DNA from: Stromatinia cepivora
Taxonomy: Eukaryota; Ascomycota; Leotiomycetes; Helotiales; Sclerotiniaceae
Length of the DNA stretch: 64,000 nucleotides
Assembly (NCBI GenBank): GCA_014898415.1
Contig: RCTD01000009.1
Coordinates: 992,001 to 1,056,000 of the forward strand
Reading direction: 5' to 3'
Shown here piece after piece: positions 24,355 to 35,763 of this stretch (positions are counted from its first letter, which is position 1; the number at the start of each line of letters is the position of its first letter). Below the pieces are notes generated by a model. It was not told where the DNA came from. It worked only from the letters and a program-made list of their open reading frames with translations, and did no database searches. Made by a program: the position numbers and the translations under genes.

Positions 24355-25010
24355 CTACCCCGGCACATTCCAAAACCCGACTTTTTTTATCCTATCATCG
24401 GACCTCTTGCCATGTTGTGATTTCGTAACTTTATGTGATTCTTTTGAGATTCTTCTTTCAGTTGTAGCTACTTTGACTTTCAGCCCCCTTGCGTCTTCGC
24501 CACTCCGTGATTTCCCAATTCTTTTTGGGGATGCCAGAAAGTTTTCGATTCTGGGGTCCGGTAGAGTTCCAGCCCGATTATTCATCAACTGTGTCAATTC
24601 GTCGTGAGTCCGCTGGTAAAATGTTTCTATGGGGCGCCAGAACGATGCATGAAAGCTCCTAGAGGCATGATTTTCAATCGTCAACATAGAATTGCAAAGC
24701 TCATTATAAGAAAGGACATCCTTCTTGCTAGCTTCGTTGAGTTTCTTCTGTCTAAGTTGTTTCGCTACTCTGCGCTAGGTTTTCAGGTAATTAGGGTAGG
24801 ATCATTCAGGATAGCGAAAGTGCAAGTGTGTGGACACCATTCATCACTTCCTCGGGAAGCTGACCGTACTTTCCATGCATGTCTTCCGGCGATTGTCATC
24901 TTTCGGAATATTCATCCATTCCTTGTCGACGGCATCTATATATATGCACTTCTTGTTGGTTGATACGGGTGCTCCGAGGAGCCTTTTTGTGGAACCGTTC
25001 CGAGCCCGGA
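24355..25010 (-). pseudogene. Decayed gene of unknown function
   Basis: On the minus strand a 139-codon open frame (24774 down to 24355) begins just after a plausible acceptor (CCTAG) and reads as ordinary soluble protein: RRVAKQLRQKKLNEASKKDV, then ENHASRSFHASFWRPIETFY and LTQLMNNRAGTLPDPRIENF, ending in a basic tail. Upstream, two further protein-like stretches lie in different frames: CIYIDAVDKEWMNIPKDD and, after a shift, SPEDMHGKYGQLPEEVMNGV. No start codon or clean splice set joins them. I do not recognise the family. It could be a dead gene, or a live gene whose exons I cannot assemble. Confidence 0.4.
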
Positions 25011-25605
25011 CTTAGAGCCTTGAAGGCCTAAGTTGGTACGAGCAGAAGAAGCATGTGTGAAGAACCATGCTCGGAAGCTGAACCAATATTGGGTTGAAAG
25101 TCCTCGAGGATGAGAAGTCCAAAAAAGAGCGTGTTAAGGGGTTGTGCTATTGGAGTTTGAACCAACTCGGGGCTTAGAATTGGGGATGAGAAATCCGACG
25201 ACATTCTGAATATGGTATAATCATTGAAGGATAATTGCCTAGCATAGGTTCAAGATATGCTAGCTTCAAAAATTTAAGAAGTTCACTCGAAGGGCGCTAA
25301 AAGCGGTCTGGGTGCGGTGATCTCAGCTATTCAAGATAGCCGCGCTGGCAGGGATGGATTTCTTTGCATACACCTCATGATATGTTCTTAAGATCAATTT
25401 CTTATGTAATTTATAGGCTTATAATACTGATAGCTGAACTACAACAATACTGCACAAACATTAGGTCAAAGGGCTGGTACTTTGGCAATCTGGGTTTTAT
25501 CATTTGACATGGAGGGTTGATCACCATCTAGTTATGTCACTCGAATCTGAAGTCATAACCTCTAACCAGATACCTGGCAAATAAATGACAAGTTTATAAA
25601 AATAA

Positions 25606-25905
25606 CTACAATTGTGGAATATACGGTGAGTTCCCCACTTGGGGAATGGAAGTAATGGAAGGACTGGGACAGATAGCAAGAGTAAGGTCAGGAGCCTCCA
25701 AAAACAATGGTACAACAATGTAAGTCCTAATTCCATCAGCGGGGACTTTGATTTGCTGTTGAAGAGAGTGTGCTGAGTCAGCAACAGTACTTCCATTAGA
25801 GAAAGCGGTGGCAGAAAATATAAAGTCAAAGCACGTGCTGGTCTCTGTCTGTCCTTCTATTGAAGAAAAGGACATTGAGTAGTATTCACCTTCTCCTCCA
25901 ACCAA
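25606..25905 (-). pseudogene. Possible gene fragment, unknown
   Basis: A 99-codon frame with an even, protein-like composition, including DFIFSATAFSNGSTVADSAH and VPADGIRTYIVVPLF. It has neither a signal peptide nor a recognised domain, and the sequence just upstream does not give a convincing exon. It is listed only because its composition differs from the surrounding shadow frames; it may be chance. Confidence 0.25.
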
Positions 25906-27244
25906 ACCCTTGTGTTAACTCATCGAAGTGCCAAGAGTGCCAAGAGGAGGGGATCTCCTTGACCCTTGAAGTACATATTGTTTATGTTCGACCTTGCAGC
26001 GTCAATCTTGTGCATGGAGCAATAAAGATTTGTCAATACCTCCACTAGTCCTTCATTTTCCCCTCTTTCACCAATTGAATGTTGTGTAAGCAATCTTTAC
26101 CATACTTCAAACATTGATGAACCATTCTTAAGAACTATTTGGTTTGATGCTTCAATTCTATTACGTTATGATAATTGATCTAAAGATCTCGAGTGCTTTG
26201 AATCATCTATCATATATCTCCCGTGTATACCCGCGCGTGTGTTACACACATAATTGAGGGGTAGAGTTATAGCCAACCACTCAAAGCCAGGCTTGGATCT
26301 ATGCTTCCCGTGTTTCAAGCCTCGCACGTCTTAGCATTGAAGAACTTTTCAGATCAACAACCTCTCCTCATTACCAGGTCCTATAATTTTATATTAGCTG
26401 GTATCACGACATTCATGCTGGAAGGCTTTCATCAAGTAATGCAGGGGATGTCAGCTCACTTCTCGACTCGTACACCGTGACAATTAACGTCTCTACCAAT
26501 CGATCTTTACTCTCGTCGTTCCTGTTACTAAGTTATCTTGTCGTCGTCTGATGGTGCCTTGCCAACTCCATGCCAAAGCCCGCCTCCGAGATGGATCAAA
26601 ATTCCACAAAACTGCTATATTAATGAGAGCAGACAGCCTCCGCGAGTTCACGTATCAGGGCAATGTAGCGTTTTGCCAAGGTTGGACAAATCCCTCGAAT
26701 TTGCCATGGCATACGTAAATTTGCGGGGCAAGAAAGCATTACAGTTGGAAACAGCAACGAGAGAACCCCAAAGACTTGCATTTCAAATACTATCCCTGCA
26801 GGATGTCACTATCAAGAACGAGCGAACATTCCTGTTGGCGACCGAACTTTGAGATCAGCCATATCGTTTATTTCGATTCAATCTTCTGTCTTCCTACATC
26901 TAATGGGGGGTAACGTGCTCATTCTTAATGTTGGAACTCGAAATCCTCCTAATCCAAGGCTTCGAGCCATCTTCCCCTCATTTCTTTGACTTAATCTGAT
27001 CATACGATACTGCACGTAGTCGAATTTGACCTTTCAATTGCCATATTACTTGTGGGTGCTTTGAGAATGCTGGTTCTCTCATGCAACCACATATTGATCT
27101 TCGCCCTGGACGATGCGGATAGGTTAAAGAGATCGTATTCAAATGAGGGGCAAGCGCAGACATGAAGATTTTGAGTGATTTCCCCTCAGTTCTCGTTGAA
27201 CTGAAAGTTGAGGACCTTCGGCATTGCACGGCAGCAAAATCGTC

Positions 27245-27252
27245 TATATATA
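27245..27252 (+). promoter_or_regulatory. TATA box of the lectin gene
   Basis: TATATATA lies 104 bp upstream of the lectin ATG at 27356, followed by a leader of about 80 bp containing repeated CATCAAAA-like sequence just before the start. The strong TATA suggests an inducible gene. Confidence 0.5.
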
Positions 27253-27355
27253 CACCTTAAATCTCCGTGGAGGAATGAGCAAAGCTTCGATATCCATTAC
27301 TGTTTATTTACATACCAACACTCATACTTAAATCGATTGTATCAAAAACATCAAA

Positions 27356-28455
27356 ATGTCTCTTCTTACCACGGAGCTTGCTTGCACTTCTGCCCCCGAT
27401 GAAGTCTTGCATCTTTTCTTCCAAGACGGCCAAAACATTCTCGAAGCGCGATCTCCAGATGGCGGTAATGTTTGGACTACCCAAGATACTATCATTGCCA
27501 AAGATGGAGATTACAGTGGCTCTGCTATGACATGCTACTATGTAGACAAAGACGCAAATTTCGACAACCAGCCCTCAGTATGTATAGGTCCTCGGTGCTT
27601 GGTTGTATCGGCTGACATATTTCGCAGATTCATCTTCTCTACATAAACAAGGATAAGCATATGATGGAGAAAGTCAAGCGCATGAAGGGGGATAATCCAA
27701 TTTGGGAGGACGTTAAGATCCCAGACGAAGTCAGAAAAGGACCAGAGCAATATTCGAAGTTGACCAGTGGAGCATTCAACCAAGGCACTGGTTGGAACCC
27801 GAATGGGTCGCAATGGGCGTACTTCTCAGCGTGAGTTATCATCTTGAGTACCCGGTTCTGAAAACTGACTAAGTTCATTCAAAGCTCCAAGGATGGCAAG
27901 ATGGGCATGGTCGAAATTCGACGCACCCCAAAGGATCCGTGGCATACAGAGACCGTCCTCTCAGAAAAATGGGGTGATCAACTCCCTGGAACCGCTCTAG
28001 CTTGTGTAATTGCGAATGGAATGATCAAGGTGTTCTTCCAGCGCCATGACTACAGCATCATGCTTTATGAAAATCAAGATAATAAATGGCATGGTAAGTA
28101 TTAGTGTTTTCGTGCTAATATAAGAATGATTTTCCAAGCTAATTGTCTGCCAGACCGAGGCACCTACATCCCGAAAGACAAGGTTCAAGCCACAACACCG
28201 CTTGCCTGCACCATGACCAAGGACGGAAGCGTCCATCTTTTCTACGTCTCAAAGAACAACAAGATCATTCACTGCACCGATGGCAAGAAGGAGGAAGAAT
28301 TGGTCAATTTCTTCCCAGGCTCAAAGTTGGGCGCTACTTCAGTTGAGAACAAGATCACCTTGTTCTTCAGAAACTTGAACCCTGTCAATGAAGTTGGCAC
28401 GCTTGAGAATGACAACGGCTCATGGAAGCATGGCACTACTGTCATCCCCGCATGA
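27356..28455 (+). CDS. Fungal fucose-specific lectin-family beta-propeller
   Basis: There are four exons (27356-27577, 27628-27830, 27885-28093, 28139-28455), all with clean GTATGT, GTGAGT or GTAAGT donors, giving 316 residues, close to the about 312 of Aleuria aurantia lectin. Repeated blade motifs recur about every 50 residues: VLHLFFQDGQNILEARS, IHLLYINKDKHMMEKVK, WAYFSASKDGKMGMVEIRR, IKVFFQRHDYSIMLYEN and VHLFYVSKNNKIIHCTDG. Known for the family: a six-bladed propeller whose sites bind L-fucose through Arg, Glu and Trp at blade junctions. Some sites here keep Arg/Glu (LEARS, VEIRR) but others look altered, so binding valency is uncertain. There is no signal peptide, as in other members. 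Sugar specificity and biological role (defence, recognition, storage) are inference. Confidence 0.85.
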
Positions 28456-29676
28456 CTCTTAGTAAATGACGAGGAGGATGGACTTTTCTTATGTTGATTT
28501 TCAGGACTCCTACTCGGAAAAAAAAGCTATCACTTTTCTTTCACACATAACCACAATCAGTTATTTCGGGATGATATTGATGACTCAATCCACATTCTCT
28601 TCATTTCGCTATCAATTAGCTATTATTTATCTCTCCCTTTGAATTCAGTCATTGGCATACCTGAATCATGGTTTTACTTAATGTGATTGTGTGACTTTCT
28701 CGTGATAATTAAATAGCTGCACCACAGTGATCTTACTCGCTTAGACTTTCCATAGACCTCAAGATAGCATCTTATACCTAACTTCTAAAACTAAGCCTTA
28801 TCCAAACCCTATCAGGCGATGTATGAAGCTACTTGAGTACTAAATTAGATATTATTCGAAGATTATATCATCCTTGAAGAAGTAAACTGGATTCAATAAT
28901 CCAATGATCTTCCAAGTTTCAAGCCTCATTCATACCTCTCACCAATTTTCCAATCCAGATTTGACAACTGTATAGTGGACAAGCAAACCTCCCATTGTAG
29001 TATCAGTCACCACGTGACCATAGCAAACTTATTATGATGTTGGCATATAAGATTATCTAATATGTATGACAACTGGGAGTATGAGATTGATTATCTATCT
29101 TCTGGGCCTGCTTGACCTATCTGTGAATACTAGCCAATATACTGATTCCATGTGTCAGAATACATCACAAAGAAACTTGGTAGGTTACACAAGGTATCTT
29201 GCCATTCCACACCGCCTCCAGAGTTATTGAATTTCGGACTCGGCTCTTAATCCCCTTCTGCCCATGTATATTCTTCGACCGAGGCATTCACCTCAACATT
29301 CAGCTTCTTTGTCAATACTGATGGAAATTTTAGGTCTAAGGATCAAAATTCTTGTGGTAGTGCCTGTTGTGGCTAGGTATGTCAGCTTAGGATTTACAAA
29401 GCTGCTCTTTCAGCATGAAATTCTTCACATAAAGATTGATTTGATGAAGAATGATATAACCTACAATGGTTACCAAATACTGTTGGCTTGAATATACTGC
29501 ATTTTCACAGTGAATAAAGATTATCTGGTTTTTGATTTCCCTCCATATTAATTGATCGGACGGATCGACCATAACCTTATCCCCATTCTCCATCATGAAT
29601 TGTTCTTGCAGGACACAACACAAGTCGGATAGACTTTGAGATCCTTTACTGCTTTTGGTATCTCATCTACATCGCT
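28456..29676. other. Intergenic region after the lectin gene
   Basis: About 1.2 kb, AT-rich. The left end is the lectin 3' UTR. Two short opposed ORFs near 29264-29623 overlap on opposite strands without any support. Nothing else recognised. Confidence 0.5.
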
Positions 29677-30405
29677 ATGAGCACCAACTCTCCCTACGAC
29701 ACTTCGAGCTCATCGAAGACAAAGAGCCAATCATTCAGTAGCTCATATCCTGAAAGTCAAACACCCTCAACCCCAGGTTCATCTGCTGCACAAAGATTTC
29801 ATTCGCAACAGCAATTGTCTTTTATCATTGGTAGAAAACCATACCTCTTCCCCTCAATATTCGGAGTCTACCGAGATGGATTGACAAAACTGGTTCTCTC
29901 GGAGCACCACATAACAACACCCTTCATGATAATTACCACATCGGATCTCCCTGACGAGCCTTCAATTATCGTATCATCCCCAACCGCTATCATGGGAACT
30001 GTCAACTTCCATACTCCTTCCTCCAAAACCGATATCGTGGTGGGCAACACCTCATCAACTCTACAGTCATCAGGCCTTCTTTCGCCAGTCTGGGACTTTA
30101 CCTACACATTTGATAATGGTCGCCAAGAAGTTTTTCAATGGAAAAGAAGCGCCGGAGAAGCAGTTGCGGGCTTAGGTGGCAGGAGCCGGGGATCAAAACT
30201 TGTAAGGGTGTCTAATGGGGAGGTGTTAGCGGCTTGGACACACCCAGGTAGCATGAATCTGGATAAGGTAGCAAAGATTGGATTGTTGGATAGTGGGAGA
30301 GCGCATGGATGGGGTGAGAGGTGGGAAGTTACAGTTGTTTTAGGAGCATTAGCACTCATTGAAAAGGAGAGAATGATTAGAGACAATGCCTCCGCTGCAG
30401 CGTAG
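29677..30405 (+). CDS. Tubby-C/LURP-one-like small protein
   Basis: A single exon of 242 residues. The first 45 residues are disordered and Ser/Gln/Thr-rich (SSSSKTKSQSFSSSYPESQ). The remainder alternates short strands: QLSFIIGRKPYLFPSIFGVY, ITTPFMIITTSD, VWDFTYTFDNGRQEVFQWKR, SKLVRVSNGEVLAAWTHPGS, and a C-terminal hydrophobic helix (WEVTVVLGALALIEKERM). This order, twelve-strand barrel then buried helix, is reminiscent of the tubby C-terminal/LURP-one fold, common in fungal proteins of unknown role. The fold assignment is inference; the reading frame itself is convincing. No signal peptide is present. Confidence 0.7.
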   Translation: MSTNSPYDTSSSSKTKSQSFSSSYPESQTPSTPGSSAAQRFHSQQQLSFIIGRKPYLFPSIFGVYRDGLTKLVLSEHHITTPFMIITTSDLPDEPSIIVSSPTAIMGTVNFHTPSSKTDIVVGNTSSTLQSSGLLSPVWDFTYTFDNGRQEVFQWKRSAGEAVAGLGGRSRGSKLVRVSNGEVLAAWTHPGSMNLDKVAKIGLLDSGRAHGWGERWEVTVVLGALALIEKERMIRDNASAAA

Positions 30406-31158
30406 GACGAGATGTGCGATCGAGCTCAGGGCAAACCTCAGAGGGTCGGATATGGTACTAAGTGTTTGTGAAGACTCAATGGGAGTTTGTCTTGCTTGAA
30501 TATAATTCGAAATTTGGTCGGCATTTGATATGCGCCTTGCAATCCGGTGGTTGTTTTCGCCATTTTTGATTTAAATCTGCTGCACCCCACTTTCTGTGAT
30601 CTTTCTAGCCCCTATGGCTCCAGTGAGCCAATTGACAAATGAGAAATCATTACCAACGAGAAGTTTTTTTTTGGCAACTTTCTAGAACACGCGGCATGAG
30701 TTCTTTCATTCTTCGATTACTCCGATGCTCACCACTTCCAATTCAATGTCTTTGTTCATGCATGAGAAATTCCCCGCTAAATCTTCGTGCCATGGTATAT
30801 ACCAACAGGCCTTTGTTCTCAGCAAAGACAAAGCAAAAGTATGTTCGGAGTGTCCCACGTGGCAAGAACAAGGTTTCTCGAGAAGACATCTCAGAACATT
30901 GCGAGTCATTGGGTATAGGAATTATATTTGTTAGACTACAATTTTTCTATTCGTAGTGCTCTACAGTGGAAAAATATACCAAACTAAAATATTCTCATGG
31001 AAAGAACAAAGATATCCATAGCGACAAACTAGCCCCTTTGCGGAACACTACCACTTCTTTCAACAATATTACCGTTTCCTCACATGCATGAACTACCCAG
31101 ATTTTACTCATAGTTACCAATGAAAATCTAAGACACCCTCGTCGTCTCAACAGCGAAA
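30406..31158. other. Intergenic region before the membrane protein gene
   Basis: About 750 bp. Overlapping short ORFs at 30639-30956 lack any domain. The right side should contain the promoter of the gene at 31159. No clear TATA box was seen. Confidence 0.45.
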
Positions 31159-32154
31159 ATGTCATATAGTCCAAGCAGTCCAACCGTGCGTCCCCAAGAG
31201 GACCACGAAGGTCTCCAAGTCGTCCCTGATGACGGTCTCCAAACCCCTGACCCGGAAGAATCACCTATTATCAAAGATCTCAAATTCCAACCCTATTCTG
31301 CCGGAGTTGCCTATGGCGGCACCTTGAACGTCAGCGAACCTGGTCTCGATGTCCCGCCAGGCCCGGAATCGCCTCCTCCGGCCTTCCATCTTATAAATGA
31401 ATATAAAATAGGTCATAACAATACATTACCTGTTGAAGATTCACCTCCCCCCGAAAGCGTCAAAGAAAAACGAATATGTGGATTGAGGAAAAGAATGTTT
31501 TGGTTGTTGATGCTACTGTTACTTATCGCGATCATTGGATTAGCTGTAGGTCTAGGCGTAGGACTTAGCGGATCTAAATCATCAACCTCCTCCAGCCCCT
31601 CAACCCCCAGCCCCTCAACCCCCAGCCCCTCAACCCCCAGCCCCTCAACCCCCAGCTCCTCAATATCCGAATCTACAACAGGGACAAGTACTTCATCTGC
31701 TGCATCGTCAGCTACTTCCCCCGTCGGACAAACATGCGTAAATGGTACCGGCCCAGGCAATTATCTCGGCCTCTGCAGTTTTTCCTGCAACTTCGGCTAT
31801 TGTCCCTCTCCCTGCACCTGTCTCCAATTTTCCGCCACCGCCGTCCCTGCACCCCCTATCTCCAACACACCTGGATTTCCACTACCCGGGGAAAATGCAG
31901 ATTATACTGGTCTCTGTGGTTTTACATGCAATCATGGGTATTGTCCCGAAGGCGCTTGTACTACGGATTCTTCAGCAGCAGATGGAAATTCGACCACGGC
32001 TGCTAGTGTTTCGATACCCAGCCCGGTTTCTTCCACATTGCCCGTTTCGAGTGCGGCGCCGTTGACGCTGACGGCGCCGATGAGCACGGTGGTTGTTACG
32101 TTGCAGGGATCGCAGACTAGTACGGTGGTTGTGGCGCCGAGTACGACTGGTTAG
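31159..32154 (+). CDS. Single-pass Ser/Thr-rich membrane protein with two Cys-rich modules
   Basis: A single exon of 331 residues. Residues 1-112 are a Pro/Glu-rich presumably cytosolic region ending in basic KEKRICGLRKR. A transmembrane helix follows at about 113-136 (MFWLLMLLLLIAIIGLAVGL). Outside lies a Ser/Pro/Thr linker made of a five-residue repeat (STPSP), then two similar Cys modules, GLCSFSCNFGYCPSPCTC and GLCGFTCNHGYCPEGACT, and a Ser/Thr-rich end. Known: similar GxCxFxCxxGYCPxxCTC modules occur at the C-terminus of fungal GH71 alpha-1,3-glucanases, so cell-wall contact is plausible. No catalytic domain is present. A type II-like orientation (N inside) is inferred from the positive-inside rule. 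The role, perhaps wall sensing or anchoring, is unknown. Confidence 0.8.
   Translation: MSYSPSSPTVRPQEDHEGLQVVPDDGLQTPDPEESPIIKDLKFQPYSAGVAYGGTLNVSEPGLDVPPGPESPPPAFHLINEYKIGHNNTLPVEDSPPPESVKEKRICGLRKRMFWLLMLLLLIAIIGLAVGLGVGLSGSKSSTSSSPSTPSPSTPSPSTPSPSTPSSSISESTTGTSTSSAASSATSPVGQTCVNGTGPGNYLGLCSFSCNFGYCPSPCTCLQFSATAVPAPPISNTPGFPLPGENADYTGLCGFTCNHGYCPEGACTTDSSAADGNSTTAASVSIPSPVSSTLPVSSAAPLTLTAPMSTVVVTLQGSQTSTVVVAPSTTG
31592..31662 (+). repeat. 15-bp coding minisatellite (STPSP repeats)
   Basis: Four to five near-identical tandem copies of CCCAGCCCCTCAACC code for the STPSP linker just outside the membrane helix. The 15-bp period keeps frame, so copy-number changes would lengthen or shorten the extracellular stalk without breaking the gene. 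Confidence 0.85.
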
Positions 32155-33740
32155 TTTGGTGATTGTGGTTTTGATGATGGATTGGAATGTTTTTATTGAG
32201 AATTCTTCGTTAGATATGGAGATGATGGATATGAGATTGTGAGAAGATTAGAAGGGAAAGGAAAAGCTGGCATCTTGTGTTTATAGGTGTGTGTATTATA
32301 TTTGTTGTTCTTTTTCATTGTAGATGTATTGATGGGTTCTCAGAGAAAAAAGAACACCATTAGATTGATCATAGAATTTGTTTAGACTAGAAATGCAGAA
32401 AATGCTTTACTAGTATTATTTGAAAGTGCCATGGAAATCTGGCAGGCGAGCAGCCCGGTAAGGAAAACTGAGAATCGGCGTGTAAAAACTGGCGATCTCG
32501 AAGTTCAAGCGGAGATAATTTTTCGGTGGGTAGTCTGCTGTTTCTATCAACAAAGAACCCGATTACGGAATTAGATTTGCATTTTAATCTAAGAAGAGAG
32601 AAAAGTGACCCGATCTACTGCACATCCATACCTGGCTCTTACAACTTGGATACATTCGAATTGCTGAATGTGCATCCTTTGCAGCTAACTGATGCACTGC
32701 ATAACTGTACTGGAGAGCCACCTCATCCACAATCCATAGCCATTACTCTGCTTCTTTTTCTGTCAATTCTATTCTTCGAGAAAATGAAAATGTGCTATTG
32801 AAAACTATTCACTTCTACTACATCATCAAACGGAATTGCATGTCAAATAGCTTCATCAATCAAGCAAAGCCAATGGCAGAAAGCAGATGATTTTGTTTGA
32901 TGTCTTTTTTTTTATCATGCACTTGTCAATGCCAAAAGATGTTTTAGACCACACTCTACAGTTGACCAGAACCTCTGAACACATGGTAATTTGATCTTCA
33001 GAGAGATTGCAACCCAAAGAAGCGAAAGTGATCTCCAGAGCCTGGGTTTCACCTACCTCTCTCCTTGAAGAGGCTTCGTAAGTAGCTCACGAGCTCTAGC
33101 CATGATATGCTCTTTCTGCTTGCCCTTGTTTCTTTCCGGTCTACTCGACAGGTTGCCAATACTAGGAGCAATTATTCTCATGGCTTTTCCTCATTTTAAA
33201 CGGAATCATCACCCATAAGCAATTCATCATTAGTCTACGTGATGATTTACCTCCGATGCCCAACAGCAGCAACGCCGAATATCAAGGGCTTTTCGCTTGC
33301 GAGAGGCTTCTCATAAAGATCCGTAGCGGCAGTCGCCCTTTTAAGTGGAAAGCAAATCGTCTTCTTCAAGAGACTGAAGATAATCTCGAGACCGCGATGA
33401 CTGACATCCCAGTTGTTATTTGTGGGTTTGCGAACTACGTGAGTTTCCCTTTCCAATTTCTATAATTCATATCCGTGCAGTGGCTGAAGCTACATCTCGT
33501 ATAGAGCTTCTATATTAAGCTATCAAATTGATCGGACGTCGTGGCGCGTCTGTCCTGTATAGACATCAACATGCCCATCTTGTGTATTCTACGGATCATC
33601 CCAGGGAGATGTTACCGTCATGAAGCTCTATTTGAGAAGGCGATTTACGAACTGCTAGATTGCAAATCTGAATTTCGGACACCACGTTTAATCTACTCCT
33701 GCCCACCGATAAAATATTCGGACCTAAGTCCTGATATACC
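32155..33740. other. Intergenic region with possible 5' part of the kinase relic
   Basis: About 1.6 kb. It holds the 3' UTR of the membrane protein gene. The frame at 33256-33465 ends at a GTGAGT-like site after ICGFANY, and one at 33541-33780 has a protein-like stretch (HEALFEKAIYELLDCKSEFR); both may be remnants of the N-terminal lobe of the kinase relic that follows, but I cannot join them. Confidence 0.4.
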
Positions 33741-33743
33741 TAG

Positions 33744-34757
33744 CTCCAGACCTTTCTGGTCGTGGTTTATTTGTGTTTGAGAAGGGAGGAGAACCAAGTA
33801 TTATGTCCGAGGAATTTGGTTTAGATGGTGATGTGTGAGGATCAGACCTACTATTTAATACCCAAGAGAGCCAATCATCATGTACTGATCAAGAACAGTT
33901 AGCCGTCGTTCACCAGCTAGCCCAAATTTGTACAGCCTTGTTTCGCTTCAATCCGCCACTCCATTTCTGTGCTCAATATCTTCACGAGCGCATGCTCGGC
34001 CCACCTATGCTGCAAAAGTTTCCTATACATGTTGCTACTACACGAGGATTCTGGATGCATGTGGCAGAGACAAGAATTAAGACGATTGTCGGAAATGAAG
34101 ATCAATAAAATAATAAAAAGGAGGTAGTTGGACCTATTGCTTTGGCAGCTGAGCAATCACTTTTGCGCGTACTACCACACATAATGTCACCAGAGAGCTC
34201 TGAAGTACCTCTCTACCGTTTTATTCTTGAGCATAATGATTTCGCCATCTGTAACGCAACAATAAATGCTTTGGATTTGGACCCTAATAACCCTGAGATT
34301 AAATCGTTGTGCGAGTGGAAAAAAGCATGCATTGTAGCGGCGCTTCTATCCGATCCTTCGTTGATCTTCGGCACGGAATTGGTCGAGTTGATAGAAAATG
34401 AGAATGGATGTCCCACTGTCAATAAGGCACCCTTAAACAGGGAGAAAATAGACACAGGGTTATTTCCAGGTACACTTCCCCTCCAATACACAAACTTGAT
34501 CAGCTCACTAATTGGTGCTACATACGCTTTACAAGGAAGCACCTGAGTACAAAACCATCACGAAGACTGGACAGGACATACGCTATCTGTAATTTGCGTT
34601 ACGAGACAAGAAAGACGGTGACTCAGATGTGTTCTTTCGTGGCCTCGGAGTGTGGGCAGAAAGACGAATGAAGGACTTTGAAACCAGCGAGGTACTTACA
34701 AATTTGGATACCCGAAAGACTGGTGTACATACTAGTGCGGATGAAATAGCTCTTTAA
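33744..34757 (+). pseudogene. Decayed APH-type (aminoglycoside phosphotransferase-like) fungal kinase
   Basis: One frame reads as the C-terminal lobe of the large fungal APH-like family: PDLSGRGLFVFEKGGEPSIM, then LAQICTALFRFNPPLHFCAQ, VVGPIALAAEQSLLRVLPHI, VPLYRFILEHNDFAICNATI and LCEWKKACIVAALLSDPSLI. Lesions visible: TGA at 33836-33838, TAA at 34106-34108, a one-base shift between GATYAL and LYKEAPEYKTI near 34525, and TAA at 34590-34592 inside RYL*FALRDKKDGDSDVFFR. The catalytic HGD motif reads HND. The N-terminal lobe is not assembled. Known: this family is expanded in Pezizomycotina, with mostly unknown substrates. With three stops and a shift, a functional product is very unlikely. Confidence 0.8.
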
Positions 34758-35763
34758 ACCTGCAAGTGCAACTTGGTTAGAGGTAGAGGAGGAAGGGATA
34801 TCCAAAGGGGTTGCCGAAACAAACGGAAATAATAAATATTCTATATAACCCCCAACCCAAATAAGAAATATCATTCTTCTGGTCAACGATTATAGAGAAA
34901 CAGCAGAATCTATTTCTGACTATATCTCTACCTTAATACTGCCCCTTTTCCATACCTGCTATAGCTCCCACCGCCACTACTACAATCCCGCTACAGCATT
35001 CTTCAGCATCCCATCAAAACGAATCAGTCCAAGCCCCCTTTCCCCCTTTCCCCCCACATATCTCACAACCTCCGAACATCCACATCCACATCCACAACCT
35101 CCAAACTTCCCAGCAATCCGCGCCCTCTTAGCTCTATTACCCCAGTAATTCCCTCCAGCTTTCCACCATTTTTCTTAGTAATCTCACAAGATCAAGAGCG
35201 AATACCCGAGCTAGAATGAGAGAGAGACATCGCCAACTCGCTTAAACTCCTTATTTTCGTAGACTACTGTTATGGGATCACAAGATCACAGTGTTAATTC
35301 ATCAATTCTTCTTTTATGCAAGCTATTAAATAAATCCATTAAGCATTATTCCTAAGGCAGGAATTGGAAGATAATCGATGCTATACCATTCAATCTCATT
35401 ATATTCTCAACCTAGCACTAGCTTCACCACCATTCATCACGCATTCATTACTTGGTCATCCATCCTATATGTGATCAGCTTTCTCCTCGACGGATGTCAC
35501 AGCACCGTACTTTAGCTTACCAGCTATGAAGTCGAGTATGTGTATTTCACTCTTGGGAGTGATTAGATTTTAGATTTCTTCCTGGCTTTATCTAGCTAGG
35601 TAGCTTTCTCATAATCTACTAGCATCCCCGTCATCACCGCATTGATATCATATTTATCCCCAGTACAACTGTACAAGTACAACTCAGTTAAGCATCAATA
35701 ACCGCGAGAATTAATGGTATCATTTTACTACAAGGGATTTTTTTATCTACAGCTACCTAGTAT
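34758..35763. other. Intergenic region after the kinase relic
   Basis: About 1 kb with no supportable gene. Short pyrimidine-rich runs occur near 35030-35100. The right end includes the 3' UTR of ESF1, whose stop codon lies at 35764. Confidence 0.45.

Larger units (their letters stand above)
25011..27355. other. Gene-poor interval before the lectin gene
   Basis: About 2.3 kb. A minus-strand ORF at 25606-25905 (99 codons, with MSFSSIEGQTETSTCFDFIF and ending IPQVGNSPYIPQL) could be the last exon of a gene or a relic, but no upstream exon could be joined. A plus ORF at 26538-26852 has no recognisable features. The right end is the lectin promoter. Confidence 0.4.

Noticed and set aside
30639..30956. 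Overlapping ORFs on both strands
   Set aside because: Three frames open at once over a short stretch with no motif; chance.
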